From positions 1-50,594 of the forward strand of contig JAFUZJ010000035.1 in NCBI GenBank assembly GCA_017476665.1: a stretch of 50,594 bases of DNA, read 5' to 3'. Source of the DNA: Lachnospiraceae bacterium. GTDB taxonomy: Bacteria > Bacillota > Clostridia > Lachnospirales > Lachnospiraceae. The translations under genes and the position numbers were made by a program. Under the pieces are notes generated by a model that saw only the letters and a list, made by a program, of their open reading frames with translations, did not search any database and had not been told where the DNA came from. Numbering within the stretch: position 1 is the stretch's first letter; each line of letters opens with the position of its first letter. Positions 42,656-50,594 of the stretch are shown one piece after another.

Positions 42656-43418
42656 AAAAGAAGGAAGACTGTCTTTCGTATCCCATCTCCTTGTAATTGA
42701 TGATCTGCTCCGTACTTCCGATAAACAGCAGACCGCCTTTTGCCAAAGACTTGTTGAACTTGCGGAATACATCATCCTTCGCTTCCTCTGTAAAATAAAT
42801 CAGCACGTTTCGACATACGATCAGATTATAATCTGAAGGATACGTATCTTTCAAGAGATTATGCTCCTTGAACTCCACTCTCGCCTTGATTTCATCCGCA
42901 ATCTTGTAGGAGGGTCCCACCTGCGTAAAATACTTCTTTTTCAGATCATCCGGCACGGAAGCAATACTCTTACTGTTATAGAGACCAACTTTTGCTTTAT
43001 TGATCACCGTCTTATCCAGATCGGTCGCCAAAATCTTAATCTGGTCTAACGGCATGTGCTTCGAAAGCGCCATCACAAGGGAATAAGGCTCATCGCCTGT
43101 GGAACAGGCTGCGCTCCAGATCTTCAGCCTTTTTCCAAACTTATTCACCAATTGCGGAATCACATCTTTATCCAGCAGTTTCCACTGATCCGGATTGCGA
43201 TAAAACTCAGAAACATTGATGGTTATGTAATTGACAAATTCATCAAAATACTCTGTGTTTGTTTTCAGCTCCTTAACATACTGATCATAACCCTTGATAC
43301 CGTGTTTTAAGATCAGTGTGTCAATACGACGCTTCATCTGCTTCTCTTTGTAGCTGTTCAGATCGATCGTGGTCATCGCCATGATCTCTTTTTTGAAATA
43401 CTCATAATCATATGCCAT
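42642..43418 (-). CDS. cheR: CheR-type methyltransferase
   Basis: CheR moves methyl groups from S-adenosylmethionine to glutamates of chemoreceptors. The 258-residue protein has the N-terminal helical domain (about 1-75) and the Rossmann methyltransferase domain with KIWSAACSTGDEPYSLVM (about 94-111), ILATDLDKTVI, CRNVLIYFTEEA and a closing FIGSTEQI. The length is that of a stand-alone enzyme. No receptor or other che gene is nearby, so the partner could be elsewhere or the protein may have a different target. GGGGGAC precedes the start. It is the last gene after the S1-like gene (56-nt gap). Confidence 0.92.
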   Translation of the reverse strand: MAYDYEYFKKEIMAMTTIDLNSYKEKQMKRRIDTLILKHGIKGYDQYVKELKTNTEYFDEFVNYITINVSEFYRNPDQWKLLDKDVIPQLVNKFGKRLKIWSAACSTGDEPYSLVMALSKHMPLDQIKILATDLDKTVINKAKVGLYNSKSIASVPDDLKKKYFTQVGPSYKIADEIKARVEFKEHNLLKDTYPSDYNLIVCRNVLIYFTEEAKDDVFRKFNKSLAKGGLLFIGSTEQIINYKEMGYERQSSFFYIKP

Positions 43419-43474
43419 GGTAATTCGTCCCCCAAAAAAATATTTCTATACCCTTATTTCGAATTTATCCGGCA

Positions 43475-44608
43475 TTACTTCTCCGATGCAATCACAGCGT
43501 CAATATCAACTGATACTACATCTGCATCCTCATCCTTCTTCTCTTGTGTGGGATCCGGAGCAGTCAATGCTTTGATGCTTAGGGAAATCTTCTTCTCTTC
43601 CTCGCTGAAATCAACAACCTTAGCTGTGATCTCATCTCCGATATTCAATACTGCAGAAGGTTTCTCAACATGCTCCTTCGCAATCTGGGAAACATGAAGC
43701 AATGCATCCACACCGTCCTCAAGCTCTACAAACGCGCCGAAATCGGTCATTCTTGCAACCTTGCCGGTCACAATATTTCCAACCGCATATTTGCTTGCTG
43801 CGTTCTTCCAAGGATTTGCATCGTCAAACTTCAAAGACAGTGCGATCTTATTGCCGTTGATCTCCTTGATCAAAACATTCAGCTTATCACCCACTTTGAA
43901 TACCTTCTTGGGATGCTCGATTCTGCCCCAGCTCATTTCAGAGATGTGCAGCAATCCATCCACACCGCCCAAATCGATGAATGCGCCGAAATCCGTCACA
44001 TTCTTTACGGTGCCTTCCACAATGTCGCCTTCTTTGATTCGCTCGAACAGCTGCTTCTGCAGCTCAGCCTTCTGAGCAGTCACCAGCTGCTTGCGATCGC
44101 CGATATATCTTCTTCTCTTAGGATTATATTCCGTTACAACAAATTCTATCTCCTGTCCGGCATATTTGGACAGATCTTTTTCATAGGTGTCGGAAACAAG
44201 GCTTGCCGGAATGAAAATTCTCACCTCATCCACCACAACAACCAAACCGCCCTCAAGCACCTGTGCTACATTTGCCTTCAGCACTTCCTTGTTGTTGAAC
44301 GCCTCCTCGATCCGCTTATTGCCTCTGTCGGCAGCCAGACGCTTATAAGTCAGGAGAACTTGTCCCTCGCCATCATTTACCTTCAGAACCTTGACTTCCA
44401 TCTTGTCGTCGACTTTGACAGCACTCGTCAGATCCACACTGGAATCATTGGTGTACTCAGCTTTGGTAAGAATACCGTCTGCCTTGTAACCGATGTTCAG
44501 GATAATCATATCCGGTTTCACATCGATGACTGTACCTTCGACTACCTCTCCTGTATGTATTGTCTTAAAAGATTCATCCAGCATTTGTTCAAAAGTTAAT
44601 TCTGACAT
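43475..44608 (-). CDS. rpsA: Ribosomal protein S1-like, four S1 domains
   Basis: The 377-residue protein has four S1 RNA-binding domains at about residues 12-85, 100-165, 185-255 and 270-342. The third and fourth are the most canonical (VEGTVKNVTDFGAFIDLGG and TGKVARMTDFGAFVELEDG). Low-GC Gram-positives have such short S1 homologues, whose role in translation initiation is less central than in Proteobacteria. The start at 44608 (MSELTFEQML) lies 9 nt after GAGGAGG, which is inside the end of ispH; the genes overlap by 20 nt. The ispH-rpsA neighbourhood is a known clostridial arrangement. Confidence 0.9.
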   Translation of the reverse strand: MSELTFEQMLDESFKTIHTGEVVEGTVIDVKPDMIILNIGYKADGILTKAEYTNDSSVDLTSAVKVDDKMEVKVLKVNDGEGQVLLTYKRLAADRGNKRIEEAFNNKEVLKANVAQVLEGGLVVVVDEVRIFIPASLVSDTYEKDLSKYAGQEIEFVVTEYNPKRRRYIGDRKQLVTAQKAELQKQLFERIKEGDIVEGTVKNVTDFGAFIDLGGVDGLLHISEMSWGRIEHPKKVFKVGDKLNVLIKEINGNKIALSLKFDDANPWKNAASKYAVGNIVTGKVARMTDFGAFVELEDGVDALLHVSQIAKEHVEKPSAVLNIGDEITAKVVDFSEEEKKISLSIKALTAPDPTQEKKDEDADVVSVDIDAVIASEK

Positions 44609-45464
44609 AATTTTGAACCTCCTCAATTAGATTATTTGGGGTGGATGCCCCCGCTGTAATACCCACCAGTCGAACAGCCTTAGGTAGCTCTAAATGCAAG
44701 TCATCCAGTGTCTGTATAAAATAGGTGTGTGCACACTCTCCGCTGCAGATTTCGTACAGTTTCCTGGAATTGGAACTGTTTTTCCCGCCAATCACGATCA
44801 TGACATCTGCTTCTGCCGCCAGATCTCTTGCCGCGCGTTGACGTTCCTCCGTCGCGTTGCAGATAGTATTCACTACATTACCATTGTAACCTTTTTTCTG
44901 AAAAATTTCAACTATAGATTGAAATTTATTGTAGTTAAATGTCGTTTGGGAGACTAAACAGACTTTTTCACCGTTCTCCGCCGTAAAATTTCCCGCCTCC
45001 TCCTCTGTCTCGATGACCTTCACCGGTCCGGTGCACCACCCGCGGATGCCTTCTACTTCTGGGTGTCCGGGGTTTCCCGCAATCACCACCTCATAGCCGT
45101 CCTTTCCCGCTTTCTCCACAATGCGGTGAATCCGTTTCACAAAAGGGCAGGTGGCATCGATGCACTCCAGACCGCTCTGCTCCATCTTCTCCTGCACCGC
45201 CCGGGGCACGCCGTGGGCGCGGATGATCACCGTCCTCTGTGTCTTTCCATCAATCGCAGATACATCCAATCCTGCTTCTCCATCGATCACCTGCACACCC
45301 TTTTGCTCCAGCTCCCGCACCACTTCCTCGTTGTGCACGATCGGACCATAGGTATAAATTTGTTTTCCGGTTTCTGCCTGCTTTGCAAGCTGCTCATAAA
45401 CCGTGTCAATGGCGCGCTTGACTCCAAAACAGAATCCTGCGCACTCGGCAAGTTTTACTTCCAT
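44589..45464 (-). CDS. ispH: 4-hydroxy-3-methylbut-2-enyl diphosphate reductase
   Basis: IspH makes isopentenyl and dimethylallyl diphosphate in the last step of the MEP isoprenoid pathway using a [4Fe-4S] cluster. The 291-residue protein has the three cluster Cys in AECAGFCFGVKRAID, DATCPFVKR and NTICNATEERQ, plus HGVP and the GNPGHPEVEGIRG loop. It lies 24 nt after cmk and overlaps the S1-like gene, whose ribosome-binding site is formed by its last codons. Confidence 0.97.
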   Translation of the reverse strand: MEVKLAECAGFCFGVKRAIDTVYEQLAKQAETGKQIYTYGPIVHNEEVVRELEQKGVQVIDGEAGLDVSAIDGKTQRTVIIRAHGVPRAVQEKMEQSGLECIDATCPFVKRIHRIVEKAGKDGYEVVIAGNPGHPEVEGIRGWCTGPVKVIETEEEAGNFTAENGEKVCLVSQTTFNYNKFQSIVEIFQKKGYNGNVVNTICNATEERQRAARDLAAEADVMIVIGGKNSSNSRKLYEICSGECAHTYFIQTLDDLHLELPKAVRLVGITAGASTPNNLIEEVQNYVRINF

Positions 45465-45488
45465 ATCCGCCCTTGTCCTTCTTGCTGT

Positions 45489-46148
45489 TTATCGCCTGCA
45501 CAGACTCATGATATGCTCGATTACTTCCTCGATGGTCATATCCGAAGTATCCACCAGGATAGCATCCGCCGCCTGTTTCAAGGGCGAGTGTTCTCTGTGC
45601 ATGTCACGGTAATCCCGGTCCTCGATATCTGCCTTGATCTTTGCCAGGTCACAGGTCTCTCCCTTAGCCGTCAATTCATCGTAGCGGCGCTTTGCCCGCA
45701 CCGCGCTACTGGCCGTCAGATAGATCTTCACCTGGGCATTCGGCAGCACACAGGTTCCGATATCTCTGCCGTCCATGATGCAATCTGTTTTCGCTGCCAG
45801 CGTCTGCTGCAGCTCTACTAGCTTTTTGCGGACTTCCGGCTGCACACTGGTAGTGGACGCCATATTGCCCACCTCCTCGGTGCGCAGATAGGGATTCACA
45901 TTCTCTCCGTTCAGATAGACCACCTGCTCATTTCCTTCATAGGCGATCGTGATATCCGCATCTTTACACTTGGCGCTGATCGCCGCCGCATCCGCCGGAT
46001 CTACCTTTTCCCGGATCATATAGAGCGCCATGGCGCGGTACATCGCTCCCGTGTCCACATAGATAATCTGTAATTTCTTCGCCACCGCCTTTGCGATGGT
46101 GCTCTTGCCGGCGCCTGCCGGTCCGTCTATCGCAATATTATAACTCAT
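45489..46148 (-). CDS. cmk: Cytidylate kinase
   Basis: The enzyme phosphorylates CMP and dCMP. The 219-residue protein begins MSYNIAIDGPAGAGKSTIAK with the P-loop, has the CMP-binding YVDTGAMYRAMAL segment, MDGRDIGTCVLPNA and the lid region TASSAVRAKRRYDEL. Longer in-frame starts exist upstream, but AGAGG lies 7 nt before 46148 and the P-loop then sits at the family's usual place. It is followed by ispH and the S1-like gene, a common order in Firmicutes. Confidence 0.97.
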   Translation of the reverse strand: MSYNIAIDGPAGAGKSTIAKAVAKKLQIIYVDTGAMYRAMALYMIREKVDPADAAAISAKCKDADITIAYEGNEQVVYLNGENVNPYLRTEEVGNMASTTSVQPEVRKKLVELQQTLAAKTDCIMDGRDIGTCVLPNAQVKIYLTASSAVRAKRRYDELTAKGETCDLAKIKADIEDRDYRDMHREHSPLKQAADAILVDTSDMTIEEVIEHIMSLCRR

Positions 46149-46227
46149 ATTTATTCCTCTTTCCCAAACTGTGATTTCAAAACCTTTTTCATCATAACAT
46201 GTGCAAAAAAAAATATCAACCGTCGGC

Positions 46228-47526
46228 TCATACGCTCTCCCCTGCCAGATGCCCGGTAGACCAGGCAATCTGCAGATTAAAGCCCCCGGTATGTGCATCC
46301 AGATCCAAAACCTCTCCCGCAAAATAAAGTCCCTTCACCCGCTTTGACTCCATGGTAGACGGATTGATGTCCTTCACAGACACGCCACCCTGGGTGATGA
46401 TTGCCTCTGCGAAGGGCCTCGTTCCCGTGACAGTAAGAGGCAGATTTTTGATCAGCTGCACAAAGCTTTTTCTTTCTTCTTTGGTGATCTCATTCACCTT
46501 TTTATCCCCGTCTATCCCTGAAAGTCTCACCATGACAGGGATCAGTTTCGCGGGAAACAGGCCGCCCAATGCGTTCTTAAACTGCTTGTTCTTCTGTTCG
46601 TCAAAATCTCTGAGTATGCGCTTGTCCAGCTGTTCCTCCGAGAGTGCCGGTTTTAGATCAATATACAAATAAACCGACTCCGTTTGCCCCGCCTGATTTG
46701 CCTTGCCCTTGTTTGCTTTTTTCTGTGTGTTCCCCAGATAACAGCTTGCCGTGAGCGCCAGAGGTCCACTCACCCCGAAATGGGTGAAGAGCATTTCGCC
46801 CTGCTCTCTATAATATTCTTTCCCGCCGCAGACCATGCGTAGCTCCACATTCTTTAACGAAAGACCCATCAGCTCCCTGCACCAGTCCTGTGCCGTCTCC
46901 ATCGGCACCAGTGACGGTCTGCATTCCGTCACTCTATGCCCGGTCTCCTCTGCAAACTTAAGTCCGTCTCCGGTAGAACCCGTGCTTGCATAGGACAGAC
47001 CACCGGTACAGACGATCACCGCATCCGCGGAAAAACTATGCCCGTCCACTAGCCGTACGCCACGGATATGCCACTGTACATACGATTTTGCTCCGTCCGT
47101 TTCCTGTGTCTCCTCCCTCAAAAGTTCCTTCACTTCCGTCTGCAGCCGAACCTCCACACCATTCTTCTTTAATATTCTGGTCAGCGCTGCGATTACATCT
47201 GAGGAATGATCGGATATGGGAAACACCCGCTCTCCCCGCTCAACCTTCAGCGGACACCCTGCCTGTTCCACCAGTTCCATCACCGCCCGATTGTCAAAGC
47301 CATAGAATGCGCTGTACAGGAACTTTACATTTGTGCACACGTGGGCAAACAGCGTTTCCATATCCGCTGCATTGGTCACATTGCAGCGTCCCTTGCCTGT
47401 GATGAAAAGCTTTTTGCCCAGCTTTTCATTTTTTTCCAATAAAACAACGTGGTGCCCGCGTTCTGACGCAGCAATCGCCGCCATCATACCCGCTGCACCA
47501 CCGCCAATCACAATAATCTCACTCAT
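46228..47526 (-). CDS. HI0933/BaiN-like FAD-dependent oxidoreductase
   Basis: The 432-residue flavoprotein belongs to the HI0933 (YhiN) family. The N-terminal dinucleotide motif is IVIGGGAAGMMAAIAASERG, followed by the family signature LGKKLFITGKGRCNVTNA; the C-terminus has KGLYFAGEVLDLDAHTGGFN and NLQIAWSTG. In gut Clostridia a relative (BaiN) was assigned to bile-acid metabolism, but most members have no known substrate and no other bai gene is here. Its start overlaps the end of the RpiR-type regulator gene by 8 nt, and cmk follows after 79 nt. Confidence 0.9.
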   Translation of the reverse strand: MSEIIVIGGGAAGMMAAIAASERGHHVVLLEKNEKLGKKLFITGKGRCNVTNAADMETLFAHVCTNVKFLYSAFYGFDNRAVMELVEQAGCPLKVERGERVFPISDHSSDVIAALTRILKKNGVEVRLQTEVKELLREETQETDGAKSYVQWHIRGVRLVDGHSFSADAVIVCTGGLSYASTGSTGDGLKFAEETGHRVTECRPSLVPMETAQDWCRELMGLSLKNVELRMVCGGKEYYREQGEMLFTHFGVSGPLALTASCYLGNTQKKANKGKANQAGQTESVYLYIDLKPALSEEQLDKRILRDFDEQKNKQFKNALGGLFPAKLIPVMVRLSGIDGDKKVNEITKEERKSFVQLIKNLPLTVTGTRPFAEAIITQGGVSVKDINPSTMESKRVKGLYFAGEVLDLDAHTGGFNLQIAWSTGHLAGESV

Positions 47527-48457
47527 TTTCCTGTTTTTCCCGTCTAAGCGAATAATTTAACATCGGTTCATCATCTATAAAATTGATCTCATCGTTCAGG
47601 TAAACCTGATAATTGTTCCAGGTTTCCTCCAGCATTTCCAGATTCCGTTTGACCTCCTGCGGCCGCTTCAGGCACATGGATACCACCAGCGCATTGATCA
47701 CGCTTAAGGGGGCCACCAGCGAGTCCACAATGGACACCATGTCGCTGCGTGCCAGCAGATTACAGGAAGAATACAGATTCATCGGCGAATGCACTCCGTC
47801 CGTAATAGCGATCACCTTGGCATTTCTGTCATTGGCAAACTCCATCGCCTTCAAAGTCCGCATGGAATATCTGGGAAAGCTGATCCCGATAAAGCAATCC
47901 TTCTCACCGATATGGATCATCTGCTCAAAAGTCTCACTGACGCTTGTGGTATTCAAAAGAACCACATTCCGCCTGATCATATTCAGATAAAACTGCAAAA
48001 ATCCCGCCAACGGCTCATTGCTTCGAAGTCCCATCACATAGACCGTCTCCGCATCCAGAATCGCATCCACCGCCGCTTCAAACGCTTCTGCATCCAGGTT
48101 CTCTATGGTATGCTGCAGTTTTTCAATATCCGCCTGCATGACAGACAATAGCACCTCAGATTGAGAGCTCTTCCCGTATTTCCGGTCGATGCGCTGCATA
48201 TCGCTCAGTTTGCCCTTTACGCAATCCTCCAACGCCCTCTGCAGCTCCGGATACCCTTCGTACCCAATTCCGGCGGCAAAACGCACCACCGTGGATTCAC
48301 TGATCTCCAGCATTTCACCCAGCTTCGCCGCCGTCATAAACACCGCCTGATCATAATGATTGCGGATATAATCCGCAATCTTTTTATGTCCTTTACTCAT
48401 CTTGTTATAATGTGCCTCGATTCTGTCCAGCACATCATATGTCCGATTGTAATCCAT
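47519..48457 (-). CDS. MurR/RpiR family transcriptional regulator
   Basis: The 312-residue regulator has an N-terminal helix-turn-helix domain (about 1-77, with LGEMLEISESTVVRFAAGIG) and a C-terminal SIS domain (about 120-250, with VYVMGLRSNEPLAGFLQ and ISFPRYSMRT) that usually binds a phosphosugar. No sugar-use genes are adjacent; instead it leads into the flavoprotein and cmk genes, overlapping the former by 8 nt. The start lies 6 nt after the TetR-type gene with no strong ribosome-binding site, so it may depend on coupling. Confidence 0.92.
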   Translation of the reverse strand: MDYNRTYDVLDRIEAHYNKMSKGHKKIADYIRNHYDQAVFMTAAKLGEMLEISESTVVRFAAGIGYEGYPELQRALEDCVKGKLSDMQRIDRKYGKSSQSEVLLSVMQADIEKLQHTIENLDAEAFEAAVDAILDAETVYVMGLRSNEPLAGFLQFYLNMIRRNVVLLNTTSVSETFEQMIHIGEKDCFIGISFPRYSMRTLKAMEFANDRNAKVIAITDGVHSPMNLYSSCNLLARSDMVSIVDSLVAPLSVINALVVSMCLKRPQEVKRNLEMLEETWNNYQVYLNDEINFIDDEPMLNYSLRREKQENE

Positions 48458-48463
48458 CTTCTG

Positions 48464-49027
48464 TTACCGTGCCTTTATGTAAAAATCTTCTAACAATGCT
48501 TTTGTCTCCTGATCCGAGAGATCATAATCCCCCGTAAGACTCATACATGCTGCCCCGTGAATAAAAATCCAGATTTTTGTAAACAGATCGCCCGGATCCG
48601 TGCATCCGGATTCCTTTGCCGCTGTCACCTCACGCACTACATTTCCATCCTCACCGTTCAAGACTTCATACATGCTCTTCCGGTTCACGTGAGCGCCGTC
48701 GCCTGTGCTCTGACTCAGGAATAAAAGTTCAAACAGATGGCTCTCCTCCCTGGCAAACGCAATATACGCCATGCCGAGATTGGAGAACGGCGTCTGACCT
48801 GTCCTCGGATACAGGCTGTAGTAATCCTGAAAATAGGAAATTGCCCGACCATACACAGCCTCCCAAAGTTCCTCCATATTCTTATATACCCGGAAAATAG
48901 GCTGCGTAGAGCATCCTGCCTTCGCAGCAACCTTTCTGGCTGTCACATTGATAAAGCCTTCCTCCCTGGTCATCTCAAATGCCGTATCCAGGATCATCTG
49001 TATGGTAATCGACTCCTTGCGGGCCAC
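48464..49027 (-). CDS. TetR/AcrR family transcriptional regulator
   Basis: The 187-residue protein has an N-terminal TetR helix-turn-helix (residues about 8-50, TAFEMTREEGFINVTARKVA then AGCSTQPIFRVYKN) and a helical ligand domain whose ligand is unknown. The start codon is GTG at 49027 with AGGTGA 6 nt before it. A perfect 15-bp palindrome covers the predicted transcription start, as expected for self-repression. It heads a same-strand run of genes through cheR with gaps of at most about 80 nt. Confidence 0.9.
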   Translation of the reverse strand: MARKESITIQMILDTAFEMTREEGFINVTARKVAAKAGCSTQPIFRVYKNMEELWEAVYGRAISYFQDYYSLYPRTGQTPFSNLGMAYIAFAREESHLFELLFLSQSTGDGAHVNRKSMYEVLNGEDGNVVREVTAAKESGCTDPGDLFTKIWIFIHGAACMSLTGDYDLSDQETKALLEDFYIKAR

Positions 49028-49049
49028 GCCGTCTCACCTGCCTTTCCAT

Positions 49050-49064
49050 TAACAACACTTGTTA
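49050..49064 (-). promoter_or_regulatory. Operator-like palindrome before the TetR gene
   Basis: TAACAA-CAC-TTGTTA has perfect 6-bp arms around three bases. It lies over the predicted transcription start (about 49057) and touches the -10 box, the normal position of a TetR-type operator. Confidence 0.65.
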
Positions 49065-49093
49065 TTTTACCGTCATAAAAAAGCCCTTGTCAA
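49064..49093 (-). promoter_or_regulatory. Promoter of the TetR gene, inside the upstream terminator
   Basis: On the minus strand TTGACA (49088-49093), an 18-bp spacer and TAAAAT (49064-49069) form a good promoter. The -35 box lies in the distal arm of the carboxyltransferase gene's terminator, so one sequence serves both. Confidence 0.75.
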
Positions 49094-49121
49094 GTACTAC
49101 ATCTAGTACCTGCAAGGGCTT
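49077..49121 (-). terminator. Terminator after the carboxyltransferase gene
   Basis: Perfect 9-bp arms 49081-49089 and 49113-49121, extended inside by GTACT/AGTAC (49094-49098 with 49105-49109), are followed on the minus strand by TTTTTT. It lies about 30 nt after the stop codon. Confidence 0.9.
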
Positions 49122-49152
49122 TAAAAGCTTATTTATCACAAGTAGAAAAGAA

Positions 49153-50580
<1,428 letters not shown>

Positions 50581-50594
50581 TTATGATTTTCCTC

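Noticed and set aside
43670-44599. 309-codon open frame on the plus strand opposite the S1-like gene
   Set aside because: It is antisense to a clear four-domain S1 protein and shows no family motif or ribosome-binding site.
46228-47526. Bile-acid dehydroxylation gene
   Set aside because: Only the general HI0933 family signature is present, and no other bai gene lies in the window.

Overview
The window looks like a chromosomal segment of an anaerobic, spore-forming-type Firmicute, most likely a member of the Lachnospiraceae (class Clostridia). The grounds are a complete RnfCDGEAB ferredoxin:NAD+ oxidoreductase operon, an ATP-dependent PEP carboxykinase, a biotin-dependent carboxyltransferase subunit, an FprA-type A flavoprotein, SpoIID-like and SleB-like cell-wall proteins, a T-box in front of pheST, and the ispH-rpsA gene pair. 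The genus cannot be fixed from this sequence. I see no prophage, insertion sequence, CRISPR array, rRNA or tRNA gene. Most genes lie on the minus strand. The exceptions are a three-gene block at 7.8-10.9 kb, one AP2-like gene at 34.0 kb and one RNase H-like exonuclease gene at 41.4 kb.

Layout, left to right. 1-2.9 kb: pheS and the start of pheT under a tRNA-Phe T-box, with a 138-nt nested inverted repeat between the two genes. 2.9-5.7 kb: a SpoIID-like and a YihY-like envelope gene. 5.7-6.0 kb: a non-coding RNA resembling 6S RNA, whose promoter sits inside the pckA terminator hairpin. 6.0-7.6 kb: pckA. 7.8-10.9 kb (plus strand): VTC polyphosphate polymerase, DUF4956 membrane protein and CotH-like kinase. 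10.9-18.9 kb: a flavoprotein, deoC, three polytopic membrane proteins of unknown function and an Xaa-Pro aminopeptidase. 18.9-24 kb: an alcohol-acetyltransferase-like protein, a small membrane protein, a two-component system and an NAD-dependent epimerase preceded by four 11-bp direct repeats. 24.1-29.2 kb: a MacAB-like tripartite exporter and an SNF transporter. 29.3-33.9 kb: DUF6033, threonine synthase, FprA and a cell-wall hydrolase. 34-41.1 kb: the AP2/HNH-like protein, a GH25-like protein that ends the rnf operon, and rnfBAEGDC. 41.2-42.6 kb: a hairpin-rich leader and the exonuclease gene. 42.6-49 kb: a run TetR-RpiR-flavoprotein-cmk-ispH-rpsA-cheR that may be one long transcript. 49.1-50.6 kb: the carboxyltransferase subunit.

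How the parts fit: Rnf couples ferredoxin oxidation to NAD+ reduction and ion pumping, while PEP carboxykinase and the carboxyltransferase serve the PEP/pyruvate/oxaloacetate node, a normal fermentative core. The accessory parts of most interest are an AP2 / apparently dead-HNH / AP2 protein that looks like a domesticated homing endonuclease, the VTC-DUF4956-CotH block, a GH25 protein lacking its expected catalytic Glu at the end of the rnf operon, an unusual Cys-rich tail on RnfE, and several structured intergenic elements. Two promoters (6S-like RNA and TetR) are nested in the terminator hairpin of the gene before them. All calls come from reading the sequence; no database search was run.
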